Shown piece after piece: positions 14,894 through 24,062 of a stretch of DNA of 43,589 nt. A program made the position numbers and the translations under genes. The notes under the pieces are model-generated. The model saw nothing but the letters and a program-made list of their open reading frames with translations, was not told the DNA's origin and ran no database searches. The stretch is from DATJYV01 sp035499415. Its GTDB lineage: Bacteria; Bacteroidota; Ignavibacteria; UBA10030. The number at the start of each line of letters is the position of its first letter. The first letter of the stretch is position 1. Where the stretch lies: contig DATJYV010000015.1 in the NCBI GenBank assembly GCA_035499415.1, positions 1-43,589 on the forward strand, written 5' to 3'.

Positions 14894-16852
14894 TCAGTCG
14901 TTGATTTTTACGTCTTTGATCCTGGTCGGCAGCCACACCTGCATTTCGTTCGGGCCCCGGTTCGCCCAGGCATAATACGGTATCGCGGTAATCATGCGCG
15001 TCGTCATTTCTACGCGTTGTCCGTCCGCGCTTACGACTGCGGCATTTACATCCGCATCGAGCGCCAGAACGGGTTCCCCGGCCACCGTGTCGGGCTTCTG
15101 CGTGAACTGGACGGACGCGGGAATGGTGAAGTTCCAGGCGCGTGCGCCGTTGTCGGAACCTTCGACACAGTAAACGAGAGGGCCGCGCTCGATTGCAACG
15201 CGGTCCCTGTCAGCCGCAATTTTCTCCGTTGCCTCAACCCGGTTTACCTGCATCGGAATTTCATACTCGACAACGTCTCCCTTGCTCCATTTCCGTTCGA
15301 TAACCGCATATCCGCGTTCGTCGCGGATCGGAATCTTCTTCCCGTTCACCGTCAACCCGATTTCGCCCGGATGAAAATTCACATACCGATAAATATCTCC
15401 CGGCACCGGTTTTCCCATTGCCCAGCCCGGGATGCGCAGGCGAAGGCCGAACGTCGACTTTTGCGCGGGGTCGACGCGAATCGTCACGTGTCCATCGTAC
15501 GGATAAGCAGTTTCCATTGCAAGCTCGATTTCGGCCCCTCCAATGTTCACTCGCGTCTCGCTTCCCACGAACAGATTCACCCAGACGCTCGCCGCATCGG
15601 TTCCGTACACGTAATTTCCGAGCGAAGCCACGAGCCGCGAGATATTGGCAGGACAACACGCTGTTCCAAACCATTCCTGTCGCTGATGCTGGCCGTTCGA
15701 TGCGAGCGGATTATCGTAGAAGAACCTGTCGCCGGTCAAACTGAGGCCGTCGAGCGCCGCGTTGTACAGACTCCGCTCGAGCACGTCGACATACTGCGCC
15801 TCGCCGGTCAGCTCGCTCATGCGTTCATTCCAGAATACCATACCGACGGACGCGCACGTTTCGCAGTATGCCTGCTCGTTCGGCAGGTCGTAGTCTTTTG
15901 TAAATCCCTCATTGTCGCCCGTGGAGCCGATGCCTCCGGTGAGATACATGTTCCGGTCGACAACATCGTCCCAGACGGCTTTCATGGCGCGCACGTAACC
16001 GGTGTCTCCGGTTGCGGCGGCGACGTCTGCCGCGCCGGAGTAGAGATACATGGCGCGAACCGCATGGCCGGTGATCCGCGTCTGCTCTTTCACCGGAAGA
16101 ACGTCCTGCCAATATTCCGGCGTTGCCCAGTTTTTCCCGTACGAATAATACCGATGTCCGCGCTGCTCCAGATACCAATTGGCCAGCTTGAGGTACCGTT
16201 CGTTTCCCGTTGTGTGATACAGCTTCATCAAGGCGAGTTCGATCTCCTCGTGTCCGCTGAACCATTGTTTGTTCTGCATGCGGAACGTTGAATCGATGTG
16301 ATTCGCGAGACGGATGGCGACGTCCAGAAGCTTGCGCTTTCCGGTGGCATCGAAATACGCCACCGCGGCTTCGATCAAATGTCCGGCGCAGTAATCTTCA
16401 TGCTTTTCCAGCTCCGTCCAACGCCTGCTCAAATCGGTCAGGGTGAAATACGTATCGAGATACCCGTCCGGCAGTTGGGCCGCCGCGATGATATCGACCC
16501 ACCGCTCCGCGGTTGCCTCAAGCGTGCTGTCCTTCCGTGTTCGCAGCGAATACGCGATCGCCTCCAGCGCCTTGTAGACATCGCTGTCGTCGTAGTAGAT
16601 CCCTTCGAATTTTTCCCCCTGATGACGGGCGACTTTTTGGAAGTTCCGTATGCGCGGGGTTTTGATTTCCGTCTGATAGATGCAGGCCGCCAGGGATTTC
16701 GTTGCCACTTTTTCCATCTTCGGACTCCAAAAGGCATCGGTGATCCGAACGTGCGAAAAAGGGACGGGTTGGTACTTTTGAAAGGATTGACGGGCAGAAG
16801 AGCCGGAGAGTGGTACGATGAGAAGTGCGAGAAGAAGGCGTGGTCGGGTCAT
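14894..16852 (-). CDS. Glycoside hydrolase family 127, beta-L-arabinofuranosidase-like
   Basis: GH127 (formerly DUF1680) enzymes remove beta-L-arabinofuranose residues by a cysteine-nucleophile, zinc-dependent mechanism. The 652-residue product has a signal peptide (residues 1-20) and an alpha/alpha barrel followed by beta-sandwich domains. The active-site signature is intact: Glu331 and Cys333 in YCETCAS, and Cys399-Cys400 in GTACCPANISR. These match Glu338, Cys340, Cys417 and Cys418 of Bifidobacterium HypBA1. Length is close to HypBA1 (658). No Shine-Dalgarno is evident before ATG 16852. It is co-directional with the exported mutarotase downstream. Exact specificity in this broad family is uncertain. 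Confidence 0.9.
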   Translation of the reverse strand: MTRPRLLLALLIVPLSGSSARQSFQKYQPVPFSHVRITDAFWSPKMEKVATKSLAACIYQTEIKTPRIRNFQKVARHQGEKFEGIYYDDSDVYKALEAIAYSLRTRKDSTLEATAERWVDIIAAAQLPDGYLDTYFTLTDLSRRWTELEKHEDYCAGHLIEAAVAYFDATGKRKLLDVAIRLANHIDSTFRMQNKQWFSGHEEIELALMKLYHTTGNERYLKLANWYLEQRGHRYYSYGKNWATPEYWQDVLPVKEQTRITGHAVRAMYLYSGAADVAAATGDTGYVRAMKAVWDDVVDRNMYLTGGIGSTGDNEGFTKDYDLPNEQAYCETCASVGMVFWNERMSELTGEAQYVDVLERSLYNAALDGLSLTGDRFFYDNPLASNGQHQRQEWFGTACCPANISRLVASLGNYVYGTDAASVWVNLFVGSETRVNIGGAEIELAMETAYPYDGHVTIRVDPAQKSTFGLRLRIPGWAMGKPVPGDIYRYVNFHPGEIGLTVNGKKIPIRDERGYAVIERKWSKGDVVEYEIPMQVNRVEATEKIAADRDRVAIERGPLVYCVEGSDNGARAWNFTIPASVQFTQKPDTVAGEPVLALDADVNAAVVSADGQRVEMTTRMITAIPYYAWANRGPNEMQVWLPTRIKDVKIND

Positions 16853-16923
16853 GTGTGTTCTTTGAAAGTGGAAGGAGTTGGATTGAATCTTTCGCTAGAC
16901 GTCGGTTTCTTGCTCCTGTTATC

Positions 16924-16939
16924 CCGACCTAAAGGTCGG
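16924..16939. repeat. Short perfect hairpin in intergenic region
   Basis: CCGACCT-AA-AGGTCGG is a 7-bp perfect inverted repeat upstream of the GH127 gene. There is no T-run, so it is not a standard terminator. It may be a REP-type palindrome. The rest of 16853-17015 shows nothing recognisable. Confidence 0.45.
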
Positions 16940-17015
16940 AGTGATTTTCCGTTAACGATGGCAGGATTCCCGGGTTTGGGCCGGGAAGATCCAACATGCA
17001 GAATTTCTTCTTTCC

Positions 17016-17050
17016 GCTCATCGCTGACGGCGAACTGCTGTTTTCTCACT
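17016..17050. repeat. Heptad-periodic repeat at the end of the M61 peptidase gene
   Basis: In-phase words GCTCATC, GCTGACG, GCGAACT, GCTGTTT, TCTCACT. The phrase CTCATCGCTGAC is shared with the argJ-argB gap at about 4252-4264. The last unit overlaps the stop codon of the peptidase gene. Confidence 0.55.
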
Positions 17051-18845
17051 CCCCCCACTTCGTCTTCAACCAACCCTCATAGATCTTTTTCTGATCGTCC
17101 GTCGGATTTTTTGCTTTCGTCAGCTTGTATGCCGGTGTTGTCTGGTTCATGAGTGTGACTTCAAACTCTCGGAGCTTTTCGTCGCGGAAAACCGTCAGCG
17201 TCACCTTATCCCCTTCCTTCATCTCGGCAATGCGGGACTGGAGGTCGGACGAGCGGGCACGGAAACCGTTCAGGGCGAGGATTTCATCGCCGATGTCGAG
17301 CCCCGCATTGTACGCGGGTGAACCGGCAATGATGTTGTAGACGCGGGTGTGGTCGTTCGACTCGCTTGTCTGGATCCCGAGCCAGGGCTTCTGAACGGAA
17401 TCCCGGGGGCTCACCTCGAGGCCGGCGTACGCGAGCGCTTGCTCCCATGGGAGCGGCTTCGTTCCGTGGACATAGTCGCGGAAGAAACCGGCAAGATCGC
17501 CCCCCGCCATCTCCCCGGCGGCTGCCTGAAAATCGTCAACCGTATATCCCTTCCGGCTCAACGGGAACCGCTCGTACATCGCCTTCATCACATCGTCGAG
17601 CGAATGCCGGTTGTTCGACCGATGTCGGATTTCGAGGTCCAGGATTCCGCTTACGTCCGCACCACGCGAGTAGTAGTCGGTCTCCGTGTTGTAGGCCTGC
17701 TGCGTTCCTTTCCAGAATTTTACCCACGCGTCAAAACTCGATTCGGACAGGGACTGAACCTTATTCCCCGGCCGCAGCCGGTCGCGCTGGATCCTGCCGG
17801 ATAATTCTTCAAGATATTGCGATGCGCTCTTGAATCCCGCGCGTACGAGATTCAAACTTCCGTAGTAGTCGGTCGTTCCTTCGGCAATCCAAAGCTCGCG
17901 AAGGTAATTTTCCCTGCTGAAATCGTACGGATGAATTCCTGCGGGACGCAGCCGCTTGACGTTCCACGTGTGAAAATATTCGTGCGAGACGAGGCCGAGG
18001 AATCCGCGGTACGCGTCGGGGTTTTTAAAGACGAACGGACGTTCCCCCATGATGGTCGAATTGATATGCTCCGTCCCTCCGCCTTCGTTCGCGCCGAGAT
18101 GGAGCATGAAGACATACCGCTCATATGGCAGCTCTCCCCAAAATTCCTTGTTCAGGTGGATGAGCGTCGAGAGGTCGGCGGTGATTTTCTTCGCATCGTA
18201 ATTCCCTTCGCCGAAGATCATAAGTTCGTGTTTCTTCCCCTCCGCGTCGAACAGGAAATCCTGCTGACGGCCGACTTCGATCGGACAGTCTGCAAAATAG
18301 GCATAGTCCGGGGCAGCAAAGATATTTTTTTCGTTTTCCGCCGGCTCCATTCCGGTGGTCACGTGCCAGTCAAGGTACGGAGCGACAGCCACGGTGAGCG
18401 GAAGGCCTTTGTATTTTTCCACGTACATAAACACCGTCGCGGGGTCGACGAATGCGTGCTCGTCGTTCAGCCCCCGGGTCCTGGAACCGAATTCGTTCGC
18501 GAAAACTTTGTAGCGGACGGCAATGGAGGCGCTTCCCCGGCCCGTGACCCGCCAGGTCGACTTATCGATCTTCTTCCACTCGAGCGGATGATGGTCTGCG
18601 TCCTCCGCGGAGAATTCCTGAACCCCTCCCGAAAAATCGAAAACCACATAGCGGCCGGTTCGCCAGACCGGCATGATGAATTCGGTTTCCTTCTCCGACG
18701 GCGGGATTCCGCTGATCTGCATCCCAACTTCGAAGAAATGTGTCGACGGTTTGGACATTCCGAGGGTGTATCGGATCGTTGGTGATTCTGCGGCCGACAT
18801 GGCAGTGCTCGCGAGAAGGAGGGTGAAAAGATAGATGGGCTTCAT
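17046..18845 (-). CDS. M61-family metallopeptidase with PDZ domain
   Basis: M61 glycyl-aminopeptidase-like enzymes are secreted zinc peptidases. From ATG 18845, preceded by a GGAG 8 bases away, the product has 599 residues with a signal peptide (cleavage near SAA, residue 19). An N-terminal beta domain covers about 22-190. The catalytic part has GGTEH at 256-260, HEYFH at 288-292 and the third ligand Glu322 in LWIAEGTTDYY. A PDZ domain spans about 480-565 (GIQTSESNDHTRVYNI, GLDIGDEILALNG). The frame is open further upstream, but the extension has no start signal and lacks family similarity. It lies downstream of the cytochrome gene in the same direction, about 100 bp apart. Confidence 0.92.
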   Translation of the reverse strand: MKPIYLFTLLLASTAMSAAESPTIRYTLGMSKPSTHFFEVGMQISGIPPSEKETEFIMPVWRTGRYVVFDFSGGVQEFSAEDADHHPLEWKKIDKSTWRVTGRGSASIAVRYKVFANEFGSRTRGLNDEHAFVDPATVFMYVEKYKGLPLTVAVAPYLDWHVTTGMEPAENEKNIFAAPDYAYFADCPIEVGRQQDFLFDAEGKKHELMIFGEGNYDAKKITADLSTLIHLNKEFWGELPYERYVFMLHLGANEGGGTEHINSTIMGERPFVFKNPDAYRGFLGLVSHEYFHTWNVKRLRPAGIHPYDFSRENYLRELWIAEGTTDYYGSLNLVRAGFKSASQYLEELSGRIQRDRLRPGNKVQSLSESSFDAWVKFWKGTQQAYNTETDYYSRGADVSGILDLEIRHRSNNRHSLDDVMKAMYERFPLSRKGYTVDDFQAAAGEMAGGDLAGFFRDYVHGTKPLPWEQALAYAGLEVSPRDSVQKPWLGIQTSESNDHTRVYNIIAGSPAYNAGLDIGDEILALNGFRARSSDLQSRIAEMKEGDKVTLTVFRDEKLREFEVTLMNQTTPAYKLTKAKNPTDDQKKIYEGWLKTKWGE

Positions 18846-18943
18846 AAAAAATACTCCGGCATATGACGGTCTCATCGCGTCCGGTGAGACCTGCAGTTTA
18901 CCTGTTCGGTTGCAAATAAGCGCCCGTCGGCGCTCTTCGTGTA

Positions 18944-21133
18944 TCACTTCCGCCCGCTCTCCCCCCGCGGCTTCCGGGCCTTCTTTGACGCTTCCAGTTT
19001 CTGAATCTCCTCGTTCCGCCTGATGCGCTCGAGCTCCGCCGGATGCGCTTCCTCCATTTCCTCTTCCGTTAGATTCCCGCGCCAGAACGACCGGTTGATG
19101 GGATACATGTCCGGGTCGAAGATCACGAAGTAAAAGTGCCAGACGAGAATGGACAGTGTTGCGAGCCACGCCTCGTAAAAGTGGACGGCGCGCGCAACGT
19201 CCCACCAGTACTTTGTCAGAATGCCGAGGAATGTGTTGTCGAACCAGAGGATCACCCCCGTCGCCGCCATGACGATCGTCCCCCAGACCAACGCCCAGTA
19301 TTCGCTTTTCTCGATGTATGAGAATCGCCCGAACTTCGGCTTTGTGTTGGTGAAGCCAAGGTTGAATTTCAGAATCCCGACGGCGTCAGTCACATCCCGA
19401 CGAACGGGAAGAAGGTCGCGGAGAAGTTCTTTACCGCGGGGAACGAAGAAGATATAATAGAGATGATAAATTCCACCGCCGACCAGGGCGACTGCCGCAA
19501 TGCGGTGGAGGATGCCGCGCACGTCGAATGCGATGGGGCTGAGGCCGCGAATCGCAATGACCCACCAGGCATTGGGATAGCGGAGCGCAAAGCCGGTGAG
19601 AACGAGCAGGAAGAAGCTGATCAAGAGTGTTCCGTGCTGGACGCGCTCGCCGACGGACATCCGGAGATAAAGTCGATGGCCCGGCTCCCGCCGCTTCGAT
19701 TTGCGGACAAAATCGAGAATGTTGTGCGCCGCCATGCCGCCGACGATCACAAAAATAAGGACGATGTAGCCGGTGGAAACGAGATACAGTACGCGCTCGT
19801 TTCCCGTCGCAAAAGCGACGTGGACTGCGCCCCGCGAGAAATTCTCGTTTGCGCCGGGATGACAATTTCCGCATGTCTTTGCAAGGTTTCTCCTGTTGAC
19901 GCGGGACATCGGGTCGCTTGACGGCAGGATGTCGTGAATACCGTGACAGCTCGCGCAGTTCGCCACCTTGACGTCTCCCGCCGCGTTTGCCAGCCCGTGG
20001 TAGCTGTCCGAAAAGCTCTGGAACCGGTCGCTCGCCAGCCCGTATTTGCTCGTGAGCCGCAGGGACTCATGACACCGGGAGCACACCTGCACGGCAACGT
20101 TCCTTGCGGAGACGGGCGATGCGGTATTGCTCGGGGAAAGGATATTGTGTTCGCCGTGACAGTCGGTGCAGGTTGCCGACGCCTCGACGCCCTGCGCAAA
20201 CGACTGGCCATGAATGCTTCCCCGGTACTGCGCCAGGATATCGCCGTGACACTTACCGCACGTCGACGCAATGTTGCGCCTCGCGACGGACGACGCGGGA
20301 TTATTTCCCTTCCGCATGTCATGGCTTCCGTGGCAGTCGATGCAGGTCGCGGCGGCCATGTTTCCGTTTTGCATGGCGTGCGCGTGCACACTGTTCTCGT
20401 AGCTCGAGATGAATGCTGCGGACGGTCCCATGCGCGCCCGCACATCGGGATTGTCGACATGGCACTTGAGGCACATCGCGGCGATGTTTTTCCTGTTCGT
20501 TTGCGCCGTTTTTTCCTTCGGCGACATCACGTTGTGCTCGCCGTGACAGTCGATGCAGGTCGGCGCCCCCTTCACCCGCGCTGCAACCGCGGCGCCGTGG
20601 TCGGAGGCCATGAAGCGTGCATTCTCGTCCGCATGACACTTTGCGCACGTCTCAAGGACGAACTGTTCCCGCGCTTCCGGACTCTCGGCAGAGAGATTCC
20701 GGATCGTGTGTTCCGTGTGACAATCGGCGCAAGCAAGGGGAGTCTTCCCGGGCCCCCGAATCATCCCGTGAACGCTCTTGCTGAAGTTCACGAACTGTTC
20801 GTCGTTGTGACAGGTGACGCACCGGACCGGCTTCATCAGTTTTGCGTGCGGGATTTCGCCCGGGTTGAATCCAACGTGGCAATCAACGCACGCCAGCCCC
20901 CCGTGAGCGGAATGGTCGAATGCCTGGCGGTCGACGAACAGCTCGACCGTCTTTCCGCGTCGCTCCATCGTCACCCCTTTCTCCCCATGACACGCCAGAC
21001 ATTCCTCCTTCGTCTGGGCTTCGGAAAGGTGAACGAAGAAAAGCGTCGGGAGCATCGCGAGAGCGGCCATGAGGATGGATGACGGACGGCGGGATGAAAC
21101 CGGAGAGATTATCGCAACGGCGAAACGCATCAT
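18944..21133 (-). CDS. 13-haem cytochrome c fused to a membrane cytochrome b (CbcL-like)
   Basis: The 729-residue product joins a periplasmic multihaem domain to a membrane domain. After a signal/anchor region (residues 1-39) there are thirteen CxxCH haem c sites, starting at residues 45, 82, 105, 135, 163, 193, 221, 264, 292, 322, 351, 393 and 421. From about 445 to 675 there are roughly five membrane helices with candidate haem b His residues at 470, 500, 543, 557, 651 and 666, in the pattern of the hydrogenase/formate-dehydrogenase cytochrome b family. A charged cytoplasmic tail follows (NLTEEEMEEAHPAELERI). The architecture matches the Geobacter CbcL type of quinol-oxidising inner-membrane cytochrome, which has fewer c haems. 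Likely role: passing quinol electrons to the periplasm for respiration. Its ATG overlaps the stop of the DUF1345 gene by 4 bp. Confidence 0.9.
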   Translation of the reverse strand: MMRFAVAIISPVSSRRPSSILMAALAMLPTLFFVHLSEAQTKEECLACHGEKGVTMERRGKTVELFVDRQAFDHSAHGGLACVDCHVGFNPGEIPHAKLMKPVRCVTCHNDEQFVNFSKSVHGMIRGPGKTPLACADCHTEHTIRNLSAESPEAREQFVLETCAKCHADENARFMASDHGAAVAARVKGAPTCIDCHGEHNVMSPKEKTAQTNRKNIAAMCLKCHVDNPDVRARMGPSAAFISSYENSVHAHAMQNGNMAAATCIDCHGSHDMRKGNNPASSVARRNIASTCGKCHGDILAQYRGSIHGQSFAQGVEASATCTDCHGEHNILSPSNTASPVSARNVAVQVCSRCHESLRLTSKYGLASDRFQSFSDSYHGLANAAGDVKVANCASCHGIHDILPSSDPMSRVNRRNLAKTCGNCHPGANENFSRGAVHVAFATGNERVLYLVSTGYIVLIFVIVGGMAAHNILDFVRKSKRREPGHRLYLRMSVGERVQHGTLLISFFLLVLTGFALRYPNAWWVIAIRGLSPIAFDVRGILHRIAAVALVGGGIYHLYYIFFVPRGKELLRDLLPVRRDVTDAVGILKFNLGFTNTKPKFGRFSYIEKSEYWALVWGTIVMAATGVILWFDNTFLGILTKYWWDVARAVHFYEAWLATLSILVWHFYFVIFDPDMYPINRSFWRGNLTEEEMEEAHPAELERIRRNEEIQKLEASKKARKPRGESGRK

Positions 21134-21804
21134 GCCAGAACCACAGTAGCGATCATGTTGATCGTGAGAGCGAGGATCATCGTATTAAACGCGAACGACA
21201 GAATTCCGTGAATGAGAGCAAGCCGCCTGAGGCGCCGCGAAGAGATCTGAACGTCGGAGACCTGAGAGGTCATTCCGATGACAAACGAAAAATACGCAAA
21301 ATCCATATAATCCGGCTCACGGTCGCCGGGAAAAACGAGCCCGCCATGTTGGCCGTTCCCCTCATCGCGGGCACCATAATAGATGTGCGCATAGCGGAGC
21401 GCAAAAATCGTGTGCATCTCGACCCAGGAGAGAGAGACCGCGAGAATTGCGCAACCAACCGGCCAGACAAATTCGTCTCCGGGCAGGTGCCTGGATGCGC
21501 TCAGCAGGAGGACAACCGCGGCGATACTCCCGAGGACGGCCGCCAGTGCGAGGATGAAGATCGTCGTCCTTCCCGCGTCCTGGAGGCGTGCGGTCCTTCG
21601 GACTTCTCTTGGATGTCGCGTGATCACGACCGTCCACGCGAGGAGGAGGACGGGGAGGGAAAACGCAATCCAGCCGAGGACAATCCGCAGATAGAAGGGG
21701 GAATTCGCCGCCGGTCCCCAAGCGACCATCAACCCGCTCGCCAGGCCGATAATAAGGCGATGGTGCGCATCGAGATTGTCGACGAGCCGGATGATTCTTT
21801 TCAC
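21130..21804 (-). CDS. DUF1345-family membrane protein
   Basis: A 224-residue integral membrane protein with about five hydrophobic helices. The signature EPDYMDFAYFSFVIGMTSQV near the C-terminus, with YAHIYY before it, identifies the DUF1345 family, whose function is unknown. The start is GTG at 21804. Its stop overlaps the start of the 13-haem cytochrome as ATGA, so the two are probably co-translated. That coupling could mean a role in assembly or anchoring of the cytochrome, but this is only inference from context. Confidence 0.85.
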   Translation of the reverse strand: MKRIIRLVDNLDAHHRLIIGLASGLMVAWGPAANSPFYLRIVLGWIAFSLPVLLLAWTVVITRHPREVRRTARLQDAGRTTIFILALAAVLGSIAAVVLLLSASRHLPGDEFVWPVGCAILAVSLSWVEMHTIFALRYAHIYYGARDEGNGQHGGLVFPGDREPDYMDFAYFSFVIGMTSQVSDVQISSRRLRRLALIHGILSFAFNTMILALTINMIATVVLA

Positions 21805-21834
21805 GCCCTCACAAAGAGAGGTTGGATGGGGGAT

Positions 21835-22560
21835 TCAACGCGCGGCATTGCGTGTTTTAATTCTTCGCATGACGGCCGGATTCAGAAGCTCCCGCAGCGC
21901 ATCGTTCGCGACCCAGCGCGCGGAGCCGGAGCGCAGGCGGCGGAGGTTCCTGGCCGTCGCCACTGCTTTCGCATGAAGTCGCGGATTTCGTTTTCCGATC
22001 TGGCGCAGCGCCCAATTGACCCCCTTCTTGACGAAGTTTCGCTCATCGGCCGCGCCTCTGCGAATATGGCGCAAAAACGTCTGGAATTTCTCGTCAGAGG
22101 CTTTCTTGTCGTGGACAGCGAGCTCGGCCATCATCGAATAGCCGGCCCGCTTGACGAACTCTCTCCCGTCTCTGCTCCAACGCACGGCAAGGGAGTACGC
22201 ATGCGGCGTCTTGTCGAACAGATTGCCGCAGCATGAGTCGCAAACCGCCCAGTTGTCGAAATCCTTCACCCATCGCTGCATCTGGCTCTTCGTTACTTTC
22301 GCGGGTTCATCGATGAGCGAGGCAAGCCCTCTTGCCTCGAGCACGCCGGTTTTCCAAAGCTCGAGCGCCAGGTCGTGGTCCTTTCCGATGTTCTTCGCCA
22401 ATGAGCGAATGAAAGGCGCGGGCGTTCCGAAGACCTTCTTGGTCGTAATTCCGTACCGCGCCATTCCGAGAATGGCGCGGCGATTGCCGTGGGACTTGAG
22501 TGCGGAGAGAATGGATTGAACGCGTCTCAATGCCGGCGAGAAAAATCTGTCAAGATCCAA
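21835..22560 (-). CDS. DNA alkylation repair protein, AlkD-like
   Basis: AlkD-type glycosylases are alpha-helical HEAT-like proteins that excise N3- and N7-alkylated purines. The 241-residue product shows helical repeats, the conserved segment VKDFDNWAVCDSCCGNLFDK (about residues 100-119; the D and W positions are the family core), and a C-terminal VKKGVNWALRQIGKRN segment typical of this family. The start is TTG at 22560 after a GATGAG. It lies 30 bp upstream of the DUF1345 gene and co-directional, so it may share its transcript; no functional link is evident. Confidence 0.82.
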   Translation of the reverse strand: MDLDRFFSPALRRVQSILSALKSHGNRRAILGMARYGITTKKVFGTPAPFIRSLAKNIGKDHDLALELWKTGVLEARGLASLIDEPAKVTKSQMQRWVKDFDNWAVCDSCCGNLFDKTPHAYSLAVRWSRDGREFVKRAGYSMMAELAVHDKKASDEKFQTFLRHIRRGAADERNFVKKGVNWALRQIGKRNPRLHAKAVATARNLRRLRSGSARWVANDALRELLNPAVMRRIKTRNAAR

Positions 22561-22586
22561 TGAGAACTCATCCCAAGAATCGAAAA

Positions 22587-22676
22587 CGTCATCCTGAACC
22601 TGCCCGTACTTCGTTACGGGGTTTCAGCATCTCATTTCCCGTGCAAAACAGACCCTGAAACTCGTTCGGGGTGACG
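22587..22676. repeat. Long imperfect inverted repeat, REP-like
   Basis: The left end CGTCATCCTGAAC (22587-22599) pairs with the right end GTTCGGGGTGACG (22664-22676); 11 of 13 positions are complementary. The 64-base interior holds smaller complementary pieces (CCCGTA/TACGGG). Elements ending in CGTCATCCTGAA-type words are, to my knowledge, common intergenic repeats in many bacteria. There is no gene in 22561-22766. Confidence 0.55.
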
Positions 22677-22766
22677 AGCTCCGGTTTTCGAGATGGCTTC
22701 TACCGAATGAACCAACGAGGTTGGACTTTCCGGAGATTGAATTTTCATCCCGCATCATTCTTTGGA

Positions 22767-24062
22767 TCAGTGACCCGCCGAGATCTGATCCTTGTAGATC
22801 TTTCCATCCTTCATCACAAATCCAATGTGTTCGAGAGCGCTGATGTCGGAAAGCGGATCGGGAACAACCGCATCGATATCCGCGAACGCTCCGGGAGATA
22901 TCTCTCCAATCTGTCCCTTCATATCCAAAAGCTCCGCCCCCATCATCGTCGCCGATTTGATTGCCTGCATCGGCGTCATGCCCCATTTGACCATGTATGA
23001 AAACTCCTTCGCTTCGTTTTCCTTCCAATCAAACCCTCCGACATCGGTTCCGAATACGATTTTCACGCCCGCCTTGAGCGCCTTTCCGAATACTACGGGA
23101 ATCGATTCGTTGAACGCCTTGTTGATCGAGTTCCCCGCCGCCGCGCGCCCCTCGGCCACGTAAACGTTGACATAGATTGTCGGACACCAATAGACCCCTT
23201 TCTGAACGATGAGCCGGATGCATTCGTCGTCCATTCCAAATCCGTGTTCGATGCTGTTTGCGCCGGCATTGATGGCATAGATGATTCCGTCGCGCGTCAC
23301 CGCGTGTGCGGCAAGCTTGCGCCTGTTGAGCCGCGCTTCGTCGCCGATGGCGTTGATCTCTTCGAGCGAGAAATTGGGCCTGCCGTGGAACGACCCGTCG
23401 GGCGCCCGATAGTACGCGCCGTCCGCATAAATCTTCACCCAGTCGGCGCCGTACGAAATCTGTTCGCGCACCGCCCTCCGCGCTTCATCCGCTCCGGTGA
23501 TTTCCTGAACGCCCTTCGGCACCTGCAGCTCCCACGAGTAATCTCTGTTACTCAGCGAATAATGGCCGGTGGTGCTGATCGCGCGTGTGGCCACGAACAT
23601 CCTCGGTCCGTCGATGATTCCGTTGTTGATCGCTTTCTTCAGGTCGACGTCGGCGTACATCGCCCCCTCGCTCTCGAGGTCGCGGATCGTGGTAAAGCCG
23701 TTCATCAACGCGGTCCGGCACGAAACCGTGGCGCGGAGCGTCCGGTAGGGAATCGATTGCTTGAGCAGCTGGACATCATAGTCTTCGGCTGTCACGTCTC
23801 CCTGCAACAGAACGTGCGTGTGCGAATCGATGAGCCCCGGAAGGACCGTGGCGTTCGAGAGGTCGATGAAGGTGGATTTGTCGGGGACTTCGACGTTTCT
23901 GCCGACCTCCTTGATCCGATTCCCTTCCACCAGGATGATGACGTTCTCGAGCGGTTTATCCGATTTTCCGTCGATGAGTTTTCCGCACTTGATGGCGACG
24001 GTCTGGGACGAGAGTGTGTACGAGACGAGGAGCAGGAGCGGCACGAAGATCTGCTTCTTCAT
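22767..24062 (-). CDS. Secreted metal-dependent amidohydrolase (Xaa-Pro dipeptidase/imidazolonepropionase-like)
   Basis: This belongs to the amidohydrolase superfamily, in the subgroup that includes Xaa-Pro dipeptidases (Sgx9260-type) and organophosphate acid anhydrolase-like enzymes. The 431-residue product has a signal peptide (MKKQIFVPLLLLVSYTLSSQ). Metal ligands look complete: HTH in IDSHTHV (about residue 80), a carboxylated Lys candidate in DWVKIYADGAY, His in LAAHAVT and IEHGFGM, and Asp in FGTDVGG. A GGAGG lies 6-8 bases before the ATG. It is separated from purN by a 330-bp repeat-rich gap. A periplasmic dipeptidase role is the best guess; the substrate is unproven. Confidence 0.88.
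   Translation of the reverse strand: MKKQIFVPLLLLVSYTLSSQTVAIKCGKLIDGKSDKPLENVIILVEGNRIKEVGRNVEVPDKSTFIDLSNATVLPGLIDSHTHVLLQGDVTAEDYDVQLLKQSIPYRTLRATVSCRTALMNGFTTIRDLESEGAMYADVDLKKAINNGIIDGPRMFVATRAISTTGHYSLSNRDYSWELQVPKGVQEITGADEARRAVREQISYGADWVKIYADGAYYRAPDGSFHGRPNFSLEEINAIGDEARLNRRKLAAHAVTRDGIIYAINAGANSIEHGFGMDDECIRLIVQKGVYWCPTIYVNVYVAEGRAAAGNSINKAFNESIPVVFGKALKAGVKIVFGTDVGGFDWKENEAKEFSYMVKWGMTPMQAIKSATMMGAELLDMKGQIGEISPGAFADIDAVVPDPLSDISALEHIGFVMKDGKIYKDQISAGH

Noticed and set aside
15017..16291. 424-residue plus-strand open frame
   Set aside because: Antisense shadow of the GH127 gene.
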